Part shown: positions 34,625 to 44,915 of the stretch, piece by piece | How the letters are laid out: each line of letters starts with the position of its first letter | How positions within the stretch are numbered: the stretch's first letter is position 1 | Origin: Marasmius tenuissimus | Taxonomy: Eukaryota > Basidiomycota > Agaricomycetes > Agaricales > Marasmiaceae | Direction of reading: 5' to 3' | Length of the DNA: 64,000 bases | Assembly: GCA_029532415.1 (NCBI GenBank) | Contig: JAQOTA010000050.1 | Coordinates: 4,650,001-4,714,000, forward strand | Position numbers and translations under genes: made by a program | The notes under the pieces: model-generated | Told to the model about the DNA's origin: nothing | Databases searched by the model: none | Seen by the model: only the letters and a program-made list of their open reading frames with translations

Positions 34625-36615
34625 TCAGACAGTATGGTAGCTAGTCAACGTAACCATTAACTCCTCCATATACCAAAGCCTTTGCCCAGCAGCCTTTGCT
34701 TTACTCTTCTTCGTCTGTTGAACACTGTCGCCGACAAAATCACCTTGTCTCAAAAGCTGAGTCCAAGTCCCTCCAAGACCCATGCCAACGCGCAACTGTT
34801 CTCCTACAGATGGCAGCACGAGAATAGAGATCGTGTCGAAGGTAGGTTTGAAGGGCTTCACTCCAGAAGTGGAAGAATATACACCCCTCTGGGTTTCCTT
34901 GCCCTCCTCGACGCCGACCTTTTCTTTGGAGTCATCCTCGAACACGACGCCTTCCTGGATGACTACAGCGCCTCTGGAAGAGGGAAGGATTCTTGGCAGT
35001 ACGGCCTCCGGCTCTTGGAAGCCGTCCTCCCATCCGAGCCAGGGCTCCAGTTCGACTTTCCAGAGCTTCTGGACCAATTCAGATTCAACGGCTTGGGGAT
35101 CGCCATACACGTCGGGAGTGGCGAAGAGGGTCCCTGCTGTTTTTTGAAGTGGAGCAGCAGGCTGAGAGAGAGACTTGATTCTCCTGACGCTCCATTCTCG
35201 GATACCAGTTTGATGGGTCATCGGAAGGGTGGTGGGTCCAAGGAAAGGGAGAGCTGACGGAGGTTCAGGTGGAAGCCATGAGGTAACCGTGTCGTCGTTT
35301 GCCTCGTCGACGCCCCAAATATCGGCATCTGATGTATTCCACGAATCTACAGAGTCAAGAGTGAAGCCGGTGTCCCACGAATTGCCACCAGACCCCCAGG
35401 AGTCGGCCTGATTCTCGCCTTTGGTCGTATCAACTTGTGGTGGAGTTTCGATAGGTTCAGGACCGTCATCAAGGACTGGCAAACACTGGCTGGGAGTCCT
35501 GACGGCGTAGGTTTCTTTGAGTGCGCCATTAAGGTCGTCCGGAAGCAGTTTGGCGAGCTTTGCAGTTAAAGGGAGCTCGACCAGAGCGATCTCGACAATC
35601 TTCTGCGCGTCCTTGAACGCCTCGTCACCTTTCTTGTCCGCGAATACCCCATTGCGAAGGAGATAATCAACGAACGAAGACAGGAGTGTCGGGACTATGA
35701 AGAGATTGCGTTCGGTGCTGTAGGGTCACGCACACAAGTTCAACGCAATGTCCGAAGTCAGGGGAAATGACTCACAAGTGTAAGCCTTGCCTACGTATGA
35801 AGGTGGAAAGAAATATACGGACTCTGGTTGCTGGATTGTTCAAAAAGGCCATCATCTTCTCGTTGGCTTCGCTGTGGGCGGTCATGGCGTCTTCCTCTGC
35901 TTCGCGCTGCTCTTGTCCTGGGCCCTGAATAGCACCATCAGATTTATTTTCATCATCGAAATCATCTTCATCGTCTTGGAGTTCTTCATCATCTCCTTGC
36001 TTTTTTGTGCTTTTCGGTTGCGTCGAGTCGATCTGCCCAATAAACGTTTGGAACTAGAAGATCGCAAAAACATTGAGCAACATCACTTTTTGAAGCCAAA
36101 CCGTTTATTACCTGGTCCCAAAGTGCTCGGACTCCGTGCTGAGGTGAGGGCCATGTCCGGCTCTTGTTGAAATCAGAAACTGCCTTTTGAAAACGTTCTG
36201 TCCTCGAGATGGTCCTAATTTCCACTGTTTATCAGCTATCATCGCGCTCGAGGTTCGGATACACGCACGGATTATAACCTAGAATCGCTGCGGACTCATC
36301 TGACAGCTCCCATTCCTCCCACCACTCCATCTTTTTCGTTCCATTCCCGTTCAAAACGCGACTGGCTGACTTCGACTTGGTGTATCTGTTTATGATGCGA
36401 GGCCGAGCATCAGTCTTGCATTTATCCGACGAGTGAGCAGATTTCAGGGCCACTGTTGGTATTCCCAATGAATCCACCTCCTTGCCAGAGACCGGGATTT
36501 TTGCGATACCGCGCTGTTCAAAGTCCTTGAAAGATGTTACGATCGTACCAGGAGGCGCGGTTGGGAAAGGGGGGTATGTGATATCGTGCGCCTTCTTGGT
36601 TGTTGTTTCTGCCAT
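34625..36615 (-). CDS. arb1: Arb1-like Argonaute-binding protein (ARC complex, RNAi heterochromatin)
   Basis: Four exons (36269-36615, 36112-36214, 35776-36053, 34625-35717) sum to 607 codons, giving 606 residues. The spliced protein shows EWWEEWE, GYNPTISRTERFQKAVSDFN joined exactly across the first intron, SPQHGVRALWDQFQTFIGQ, a long acidic stretch, AFLNNPATRVRIFLSTFIR, VPTLLSSFVDYLLRNGVF, LVELPLTAKLAKLLPDDLN, and a C-terminal LWYMEEL. These are the landmarks of the Arb1 family. In fission yeast, Arb1 together with Arb2 holds Argonaute in the siRNA chaperone complex ARC and supports heterochromatin formation. Assignment is from recalled family motifs, not a search. A Trp/Gly/Ser-rich insert (DSWGSGGNSWD) is less conserved. 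Confidence 0.85.
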
Positions 36616-36654
36616 GGTTGAGAGACAAAGTTGTTATCTGATGATATGTATCCG

Positions 36655-36661
36655 TTTTATA
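36655..36661 (-). promoter_or_regulatory. TATA box of the Arb1-like gene
   Basis: On the minus strand TATAAAA lies about 40 bp upstream of the ATG at 36615, in the sequence GGTTATAAAACGG. Confidence 0.55.
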
Positions 36662-36993
36662 ACCTCCCAGTTCGAGGATAAGGTTCGAGGAACGTGAATC
36701 GAGTCTGATGCTGCGTGCAGAAGCATTTCGCTGCGGCTTCTGGCCCTCATGAACTCAGTCATGATGGAGTTAAAGTTTGGGAATGAGCTTGCTTCTTTTG
36801 AATTGGCAAAGGCACTACGGCAGCTTTCGAGCGCTTACATACTGACGAGCGGCGGGCGCAGCTCCTCTTCGCAGTAACAGCGGTTTGAAACGTAAACGCA
36901 GAACCTAGGATGCGATATCAAAGCTTGAAAATGGTAGTCCATTATGCAAGTAGAACTCTATGATACATTCGCAGTGCAGTGAATACAGGGGAT
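36662..36993. other. Intergenic region between the GST and Arb1-like genes
   Basis: About 330 bp holding the 3' UTR of the first GST gene and the upstream promoter of the Arb1-like gene. No ORF or repeat is visible. Confidence 0.4.
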
Positions 36994-38236
36994 TTATGGG
37001 ATGCCTTTTCCAGAGTTGACAGCATTTTGCAGCTGATTGTTGGGGTTTGGACGGTTGAAAGCGTATCTAGAGATAGATCAACACATTCAGTTGAAGCTGT
37101 GTGGAACCGTGGTAATACTGCGCACCGTTCGTAGCTGTCGATGTACACGTCCTCGTTGGAACATGTCTTCTTGAACGAGGGGTGGTTGGTGAGACGTGTA
37201 ACGTATGCGCTGAACTTCGGTCCTGATGGCAGATCGTAGTCTCGATAGTACTTGAGCACGTTCAGAGCCCGGAATATAACTGCCAGAAGTGAGAATTGAT
37301 CATAAGTCAACAACGAGCTCGGCCGATCATGAGGAAGGTGAATTGGCGTACAGGGAGCGACAAGAACATCTGCCAAGCTCAAATCTTCGTTGCCTTCGAC
37401 CCACAGACCAAGACCAGCACGTAGGGCTTCTTTGTCTCCTTTACCAGCGGCTCCAGATTCGTTGTTAAGATAAACTTCCTTTTCAGCCCGTTCGAAGAGC
37501 GAGACAAGGGTTTCTAATGAGTCTGTCCATTCCTTTCCGGCTTGCAGTTGGGCTTCAGGGTCTTGTGTGAAGACGTATCGGAAGAATGCTGGGACAAGGG
37601 TACGGCTGACATGGTCAGCTTGAAGGCGAACGAGAGATCGGGCGTCTGGTACCGAATCAGAGTTAGTAACGCCGAGTCATGTCAGTGTGAAACTAGCCTT
37701 ACATGGATTGGAGGGCGGGGGGAGGAGACTTCGCCCTGTAACTCTGGCGCCTTCACTATAACGACGACGTCCTTGAGTGAGGTCAAAACACCGGGCAACG
37801 ATAAACTCACTCATTCAAATACTCCAGCATCACCGAGCTTTCACTCAGCCCTTTCCATGAGCTGGGGTTGTTGAAACTCAACCCCGGGACGAGGCCCTTA
37901 GGCGAGACTTCTAGGAAATCTGCTGGTCTGTTGGTATGGTCGACCTCATCTGGAACGAAATACTATCAGTCAGGTTAATCCCCCTCACGCGGGCTACGAC
38001 CTACGGTACTACAATGGAAACTGTTAGATCATTATCGATCGCTAAAATTTCGGTGGACATACTTTGTATGGAATGTTGAGGGCCTCGAAGGCGGTCCAGA
38101 CACGTTGAGTGAATGGACAGAAACACTGGCCATATAGGGTGACGTCTTGAGCCGCTGTGTGTTCCTTGACGGTCTCAAGTGCAATTCCGGTACATTGGGG
38201 GCTGTAAGGCTTGCCAGTGTCGACTGTGGGGGGCAT
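36994..38236 (-). CDS. Omega-class glutathione transferase, copy 1
   Basis: The ATG at 38236 starts MPPTVDTGKPYSPQCTG. The active-site motif QCFCPFTQRVW has the Cys-Pro-Phe of omega-class GSTs, which use cysteine for thiol transfer and dehydroascorbate-like or glutathionyl-ketone reduction. After PYK the frame continues only through a 4-nt exon, TACC (38005-38008), between two introns (38009-38062 and 37950-38004), giving PYKYHEVDHTNRP. Next come FLEVSPKGLVPGL, ESSVMLEYLNE, an all-helical C-terminal domain (ARSLVRLQADHVSRTLVP, GLGLWVEGNEDLSLADV), and the end GKGIP with the stop at 36994-36996. A TATA box (TATATAT) lies about 50 bp upstream. Its closest relative in the window is copy 2 at 41.0-42.3 kb. 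Confidence 0.9.
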
Positions 38237-38286
38237 TGTACAAGTGTGAGGGCTGAAGCTGAAGAATAGAGTAGAAAGGGAATTCG

Positions 38287-38293
38287 ATATATA
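38287..38293 (-). promoter_or_regulatory. TATA box of GST copy 1
   Basis: TATATAT on the minus strand, 51 bp upstream of the ATG at 38236. It directly abuts the stop codon of the upstream orphan gene (38296-38298), so the two transcripts must overlap or lie back to back. Confidence 0.55.
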
Positions 38294-38295
38294 CC

Positions 38296-38827
38296 TCACT
38301 TCGCAAGGTCCTTATAAATCCCCCACCAATCGTATCTCCGGTCTTCGAGTTCCTTTTCGACGGTATCAATTTGTTCGATCAACTCTTCTTCCTTACTGAT
38401 GACCCCTCCATGAGCCCCGCCTCTGGGCGCGTCGGGTGGATCGGCGTAGTGCAGAGTGCTCATTGCTGATGGATAATCTGTTGCTCGCCAGTGACGGCCG
38501 CGGTGTGGCTCCCTGACTCAGCACCAGATGTCCTCGTTCTCGTGGGAAGAATGACGATTGGGAGATCCCGAGTATACACTTGTCACTTGTCATAGGATCA
38601 GTTTCCGCTACGACCATCTGAGAAAGTTGCGTGCTCACAGGGTATGACGCCGCAATCTGTTACATCCAATCCGCGCAGTACGAATTCAATGAAGGAGTGT
38701 CGTCTTTCCTAGGCCTTCCCGAACTTACAGAGGGAAATCCGAGGATATGGTCGAGCGAAAATTCGGACGAGAACTTCTGAGTAAGGAGGTTCAGGATCGA
38801 TGAATCAAAGCGCAAACACTCTATCAT
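38296..38827 (-). CDS. Orphan small protein, 130 residues, three exons
   Basis: No frame here reaches 60 codons with clear meaning, but splicing gives one: exons 38729-38827, 38580-38656 and 38512-38296, with introns starting GTAAGT and GTGTAT and ending ACAG and TCAG. The 393 bases make 130 residues plus stop. The protein starts MIECLRFDSSILNLL, continues EFSLDHILGFPS, PHRGRHWRATDYPSAM and DPPDAPRGGAHGGV, and ends in a charged helix (KEEELIEQIDTVEKELEDRR) plus YDWWGIYKDLAK. I do not recognise it. The Trp/Tyr-rich end and helix look like a real folded protein. It lies between SDR copy 1 and GST copy 1 on the same strand, and has no counterpart in the second copy of the block. More upstream exons cannot be excluded. 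Confidence 0.6.
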
Positions 38828-39576
38828 ATGCGCTCACTTTTACGTGATTGCAGGATCCCCGTAGCCAGATAGTCAATCGAAATATCCAGTCGCAGAAGTC
38901 GAGTGCCGAGTGGTCGGAGCCCCGAAAAGCAATGATCGTTCATCGAGTCCTGGAAGGGCGGGATTCAGTCTATGGGAGCCTACACCGCTCATTACGTCCA
39001 GTCCGAGCGTAAGACCTCGACTGTTGAGCACGTTGGATGCATCGATAAAGTGAAACATTGTTGTCCATGCAGGGCGGGGAACGGCCGAGCTCTTGTATCT
39101 TTCGGGCGCGACGCAAGACAACAACGAATGCAGGGTGGAGGTGGAGTCGGGTGTGGTGGAGTAAGATTAGAGACGTCGAATTTGAAGAGAAGCATCTGAT
39201 AGCACTACGGCTGGAACGAGGGCAGGAAGCTTGATTTGAAACAGGCAGCCTATCTGTGAGTACCGACGAATTACTCCCGAGTACTACTCCCACTCTGCGA
39301 CATCGCAGGGGAGACGGTTTACCGCGGCTTCTTGTGACATGCTTGCGGCGATAGTGGTTCGAGGGGACCGATGAGAGCTGCTAAGTGTGAATACCGCCTC
39401 AGAACGGGTGGCCACCGGCGCTGTTGTACGTCTTCTTGTCACGTTTTGAACAGCACGCTAGCCCTGTCATATTCGTAAAAGAAGCTTTCGCTCATGTATT
39501 AACGATCAGTACATTGGTGTCCATTCAAAAGCGTTCCGTACTGTACTCATACCAGGAGGCTATATTTGTGTATTCT
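38828..39576. other. Intergenic region downstream of SDR copy 1
   Basis: About 750 bp upstream of the orphan gene and downstream of SDR copy 1. Minus-strand frames here (for example 38873-39124 and 38992-39195) have no recognisable domain. They might be extra 5' exons of the orphan gene, but no in-frame junction to its ATG was found. Confidence 0.35.
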
Positions 39577-40750
39577 TCATTTGTTGCCCGCACTCCCACC
39601 CGGATGGGGTCGACTGTTGTTACCCGCGATCGTGCCTCCATCGACGGATAGTGTAACGCCAGTGGTATACCTAGCTTCGCGACTTGCAAGATACAGGATC
39701 GCTGCCGGCGTATCAGCAAGATTCCAGTCGTTCAAGTCCATCAAGAGCTTACCATGTGCGACGTCCCAAGCCGTCCCTTCAACCCGGAGAAGGCTTTGCT
39801 CCACCCTAGCTCGACGAGTTTCATCTGACATCCCGCTGGGTCCTCGAACCTTCAATGCAGAACGTGAGTGAAGCCTGCTCCCCAGTCAATGTTACGAGAA
39901 TTGCTTACCATCGGTGTATATACCATTCCGGGCGCTACACAATTGACACTACTCGCCGACTCGTCAGATTGAGCATACCACGGAGAGGCCCTCTACTCGC
40001 CGAATCTTTTCAGGACCATGTTGGGCCGCCATCGCTCGAGTCAGTTGAGGGATGGTTCCTTTGCTGGCGGCATAGAAGAGTGAAGGGGTCCCACCAATAA
40101 CTAAACAAACGTTGGATAAGTCAGCAATTTCACCATGCATTGAGAGTCAAAACTCGGACGCACGTCCACTGACGCTCGAGATATTCACGATCGCCCCACC
40201 CTCTTGTTTACGCATTTCGGGTATCGCAAAGCGAGACATCATCACTATGCTCTTGACCTGTGCAAAACCCCTTCAACTTCATACAGCGGAAAAGATCTTC
40301 GAAGACACTCACATTCACCCCCATCGCCACATCCCATTTCTCCAAATCAACGTCAACCGCGTTTCCCGGAGGCCCAAAAATCCCAACTACATTGATCAAA
40401 ATATCAACTCTCCCAAAGAACTCAACAGTCTTCTCAACTGCAGCTTTACAGGCAGCTTCATCCGAAACGTCGCATTGAATCACTTCAGAAACTCCGCCCT
40501 CAGCGTCAATCATCTTCTTAGTCTCTTGTGCAGCTTCAAGGTTGAAGTCGAGCAATGCGACTTTTGCACCTTGACGTGCTAGAACGATTGCAGTGGCTCG
40601 TCCATTTCCGATTTCACCTAACAGAAACTATCCTTCAGTACCCATTATCGAGCTACGTATCCTTGTCTACTCACCTGGCAAAGACGAGCCGGCACCAGAC
40701 ACAATGGCGACGGCTCCGTGAAGTTGAAAGGGCACTGGTGGGGACGTCAT
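39577..40750 (-). CDS. Short-chain dehydrogenase/reductase (SDR), copy 1
   Basis: The ATG at 40750 gives MTSPPVPFQLHGAVAIVSGAGS, a Rossmann start whose glycine motif continues after an intron as IGNGRATAIVLARQGAKVALLD. Next come VIQCDVSDEAACKAAVEKTV, VDILINVVGIFG (the NAG-like NVVG), IVNISSVSG with the catalytic serine region, FYAASKGTIPQLTRAMAA with the YxxxK pair, and VNCVAPGMVYTPMV. The end is ILYLASREARYTTGVTLSVDGG, where an intron beginning GTAAGC falls after WDVAH. All SDR catalytic residues are present. It is the duplicate of the SDR at 42.6-43.8 kb and lies upstream of the orphan gene and GST copy 1. The substrate is unknown. Confidence 0.9.
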
Positions 40751-40998
40751 GAATGCGAGAAGGAGAAAGTGTAGTCGATCGCCGTCGCCGTCACCGTTCA
40801 CATGAGAACGATTCTGGCTCCGTGTGAGTGACTGATGATTGTTTCGTTAGGCTTCCCATGAACCATCATAAGATGGTGCACAAGTCCGGGAACATGGGAA
40901 GCCTTGAATAGAAGGTTTTACAGGCGCATAGATTTACACATGTTCGGGGCATATTGGTACAAATTTCAGTGTGCTTGCTTTGAGATTGTAGTGTGCTT

Positions 40999-42250
40999 TT
41001 AAGGAAGACCTCTACCCGAGTTGATAGCATTCGCGACTTGACTTGTATTTGGACGATTGAAGGCGTATCTGCGAGCAACGGGAAATCATGAGGTCTTCGA
41101 TGACGACATACAGAAGATGACGGTGAGAGGCGTCCCCATACCGTTCGTAACTATCAAGATATAGTTCCTCAGTTGAACAAGTGCTCTTGAACGCTGGATT
41201 TTCGAATAAACGTTTGATATACACATTGAACTTTGTTCCCGACGGTAACTCAAAACCGCGGTAATGCTTCAAAACGTTGGTAGCACGGAATAGCCCTTCA
41301 GAGAAGGACGGTCAGAAGAGGAGTCGTAGCAAGACTGAATCGAGACGTACAAGGCCCGGCCATAACATCTGCCATACCCAGATCCTGATTGTCTTCAACC
41401 CATAGGCCGAGCCCAGCCCTGAGCGATTGTCGTTCTCCCTCCCCAGCAGCTCCGGATTTGTGGTCGAGGTACACTTCCTTTTCAGTTCGTTCGAAAAGAG
41501 ATACCAAGGTTTCTATCGAATCAAGAAAATCTTTGCCACCTTTGATTTGAGCCTCTGGATCTTGCGCTTGGAGGTAACGGTAGAATGCAGGAACGAGAGA
41601 ACGGCTGATGTGATCGCATTGAAGACGAACGAGGGCTCGTGCATCTGATAACCAGGTAGGGTTACTTTTGCAGGGTTACCGCGGAAAGGAAACGAAGAGT
41701 CATCATACATGGGTTAGAAACTGGGGGAAGAAGGCTTCGTCCATTTGACGTTGTTCCTGCACTGGATTCGCTCTGATCAACTGCACTGGGGTGTTTGAGG
41801 ACGCGTAACTCACTCATTCAAATACTCCAGAATCACAGTACTCTCGTTCAATGCCTTGGGTGGGGTGAAGTTGTTGAATTTCAATCCTGGAACGAGGCCC
41901 TTTGGAGAAACTTCGAGGAGATCTTGTGGCTTCTTGTACGGATCAACCTCATCTATAATAATATTCGTCGATCAGGTTCATCCTGCTCTGCAAGAGAACG
42001 CCATACAATACTAGAGTTGTGGGAGTGTGACTTATCAGTAATAACACCAGTGAGGTCAATGCAGATAGACGATACGCACTTTGTACGGGATTTCAAGAAA
42101 TTCGAAGGCTGCCCAAACGCGTTGAACGAATGGGCAGAAACAGCTCCCAAAGAGAGTGATATCTTGGGGAGAGCTATGAGCTTTCGCGGTCTCGAGAGCA
42201 GGCCCGGTGCACTCGAGGTGATATTTCTTGCCTGAGTCGGTGGTGGTCAT
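40999..42250 (-). CDS. Omega-class glutathione transferase, copy 2
   Basis: The ATG at 42250 gives MTTTDSGKKYHLECTG. The active site GSCFCPFVQRVW carries the omega-class Cys-Pro-Phe. As in copy 1, the frame is kept only by a 4-nt exon, TATT (42007-42010), between introns 42011-42079 and 41953-42006, giving PYKYYEVDPYKKP. After it come LLEVSPKGLVPGLKFNNF, ESTVILEYLNE, the helical C-domain (GLGLWVEDNQDLGMADV, LKHYRGFELPSGTKFNVY), YLDSYERYAFNRPN, and the stop at 40999-41001. Similarity to copy 1 runs along the whole protein and shares intron positions, so the two arose by duplication. Confidence 0.9.
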
Positions 42251-42597
42251 GACGAAAGGCTAGAGTTAACAAGCGCCCAGCTGATCATTGACATCACTGA
42301 TTCACTCAATGTCATCTTTCACCATACCCCCGCCATGTGGCGTACTCGACAAAGAAAAGAAAAGAACACGACAAAAAGAACACGAAAAAATAAGTTCAAG
42401 AGGTTAACCTGCAGTGGTCAACGGTGGTCCCATTCGAAGAGGCGGGTCTTCAGCTGGAACTTGAAAGGTAGACGGAATCACATTGGCATTGGTTACGGTC
42501 CAAGGTGAGTCGCGCTGCATAACAGCGCTTGCTTAATACTAGGATATGACGAATCTAGTTTCACCACAACTTTATCTGCTCGCCTAATGTTTCCCAT
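42251..42597. other. Spacer between GST copy 2 and SDR copy 2
   Basis: About 350 bp holding the GST copy 2 promoter. It has no TATA box like that of copy 1. Instead there is a purine-rich tract with the direct repeat AAAGAACACGA at 42361-42371 and 42375-42385. No trace of the orphan gene that occupies the equivalent gap in copy 1 is seen. Confidence 0.45.
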
Positions 42598-43754
42598 CTA
42601 TGATTCTGAAGTCGTACTATTCCCAATTGTTCCCGGCTTGAAGCTGCTGCCTGCCATCACTCCGCCATCGACGGGGAGCACCACGCCAGTAATGTATCTG
42701 GCTTCATGGCTCGCAAGATACAGGATGGCTGGAGAGTCAAAAGTGGCATTGAGAAAAATATCATTAGCGATCCGCGAGTACTCACCATGAGCGACATCCC
42801 AGGCTGTTCCTTCGATCTTGAGAAGGCTGGCCTCTGCCCGGGCTTTACGAGTCTCATTCGACATTCCTTGAGGACCTTGAACCTTGAATACGATTGAGCA
42901 GCCATTCAGTATAAGAACGTCGAAGCTTACCATCGGAGTATAGACCGCCCCAGGCGCAACACAATTTACTCTGCTAACGGTAAATGCCGTCGAAAAGAAA
43001 TGATGCTTGAACTGAACTGACCTGATCCTGTCGGATCCATGATCGGCTGCCATGGCTCGAGTCAATTGCACAATGGTACCCTTGCTCGTTGAGTACAAGA
43101 GTCCAGCAGTACCACCCACAACTATGATTCATACAATCAGTATCTCGGGATGGGCTGCAAGAGTCATGTTCGACGTACGCCCGCTGACACTCGAAAGGTT
43201 GACTATCGACCCCCCTCCTTGTTTAATCATCTCAGGTATCGCAAAACGCGACATCATAACCATGCTCTTGACCTATCCAAGTCATTAGATACCCTGTCAA
43301 ACTTGAGTATCGCCGTCATACTCACATTGACCTTCATAACTCTATCCCATCCATCCAAATCGACCTCTATCGCGTTCCCGGGGGCCCCAAAGATCCCAAC
43401 TACGTTCACGAGAATATTCACCTTTCCGAACAGCTCAACAGTTTTCTCGACTGCTGTCCTGCATGCATCCTCGTCCGAGACGTCGCATTGAATGACCTGA
43501 GAAATACCGCCTTCTTCGTCTATCATTCGTTTTGTCTCTTCTGCAGCCTGAAGGTCGTAATCCAATAGCGCGACCTTTGCTCCTTGACGCGCCAGAGTGA
43601 TTGCAGTTGCTCTTCCATTTCCCACTTGACCTGAGTTCCTCTCAGCGCTCTGAACAAAGTGGAACGTTATCGACCTACCCGATAGAGCCGATCCCGCTCC
43701 AGAAACAATGGCGACGTCTCCATCAAGTCGAAACGGGAGCGTTGAGGAGGTCAT
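42598..43754 (-). CDS. Short-chain dehydrogenase/reductase (SDR), copy 2
   Basis: The ATG at 43754 gives MTSSTLPFRLDGDVAIVSGAGS, continuing as VGNGRATAITLARQGAKVALLDYD. Next come VIQCDVSDEDACRTAVEKTV, VNILVNVVGIFGAPGNAIEVD, VNLSSVSG, LLYSTSKGTIVQLTRAMA with the YxxxK pair, VNCVAPGAVYTPMV, and YLASHEARYITGVVLPVDGG. Alignment with copy 1 is continuous and the intron positions appear shared. It is a classical NAD(P)-dependent oxidoreductase fold with all catalytic residues. It is the most upstream gene of the four-gene SDR/GST block, all transcribed leftwards. Confidence 0.9.
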
Positions 43755-44915
43755 TCTGTGACGAAGTTGGAAAGAACATGGTGGTAAACCAAGCAGCCAA
43801 GACCAATGGATATCTTCGGCTTTCGCAGTTCCGGCATCTCGGACCCGGTGGTCCGTGCGCGCGTGCACCTCACCTCACATGACCAGCAGGAAAATTTTCT
43901 CGACGCACGGACCATGTCACGAAAGTATAAAATCCCTGTCCCAACATCCCTGTTTCCTTAGAACATACTCATCAGGATCTTTTTATAGAAACTGACCGAG
44001 TCTCGCATTTTTACAAATGCCACTTCTTCAAATCCAGTCGATGACAATCGCGCTCCCTCGTTCATACTGAGAACATGGCTTCTTTATTGAAGTCTCGAGG
44101 ACGTTTGGCTTCGTACTTTGGGTACCCTTTGGGTACTCGAAGTCGTTGCCGGCGAGAGGAGTGTCAGTCTGATGGATTTCTTCAATTTCTATCGTTTTTG
44201 TAGTCATTTGTACTCTTGTTTAGTCTGGAATACAATGATTTTGCTACTATCCAAAAAACATCGCAAGGGCTGAGTTCAGCCCGCCACGTGAGTCATGTTT
44301 AGTGTGCAGTCGAACGAAAGGCATCAGACGTGCAAAGGAAAGTTCAACCTTTATACCTTACGAAAAATACATACAACCAGCAGTTGAGCAAGAGAAGAAG
44401 AGGGAAAAAAGAAGAAAGTCCGGAAATAATTAGGAGAGGAACTTCTAGTAGTTGCGGGGACGTCGAGTATGATACTGTAGGCGAGAGATGTCTGGAAGGA
44501 GTGTTATCAACAGTCGACAAATAGGAATGACACCGATATCTGCAAGATTGTACTGTCCATAGCAGGGGGAAACCAAGGCGCGGTAAAACGATACAGTGAA
44601 CGCGAGGATCAAAGAAAACAAAACAACGAACGAGTGTGTGAGTGCGATGGATGACCATGTGTATGTGTGGAGGTTATGAAAAATGTCGGGATGTGGAAAC
44701 GGAAACGAGTGCTGTGGTGTTGTTGGGTAGCCGAGGCGCAAATTGAGATAAATGTTGAAACGAGAGGCTTGAAAGTTGGGTATTGTCATTGTTATTGTTA
44801 CACTGTTGCAGGGAAACCATCAAAGCAAAACAAGCAATTTGCCCGCACGGCGTAGATGGAAGGGAAGAGAGAGAGAGCGGGGAAAAATAAGAAAGAAAAC
44901 AGGTGAATAAGATGT
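43755..44915. other. Intergenic region with the SDR copy 2 promoter and the Boi-like 3' UTR
   Basis: About 1.2 kb. A plus-strand TATAAAA occurs at 43926-43932, but the only nearby start (44017) opens a 17-codon frame. The short direct repeat TTTGGGTAC occurs twice near 44118-44136. Frames of 100-115 codons near 44344-44789 have no domain and likely lie in the 3' UTR of the Boi-like gene. Confidence 0.4.

Larger units (their letters stand above)
36994..43754 (-). repeat. Segmental duplication: SDR-GST unit present twice
   Basis: The order along the minus strand is SDR2, GST2, SDR1, (orphan), GST1. Both gene pairs are homologous over their full length and share unusual splicing. An ancestral SDR-GST pair was evidently duplicated in tandem; the orphan gene is found in only one unit. 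Confidence 0.8.

Noticed and set aside
43926..44067. Possible small plus-strand gene: TATAAAA followed by an ATG at 44017
   Set aside because: The frame has only 17 codons and no usable splice donor before the stop.
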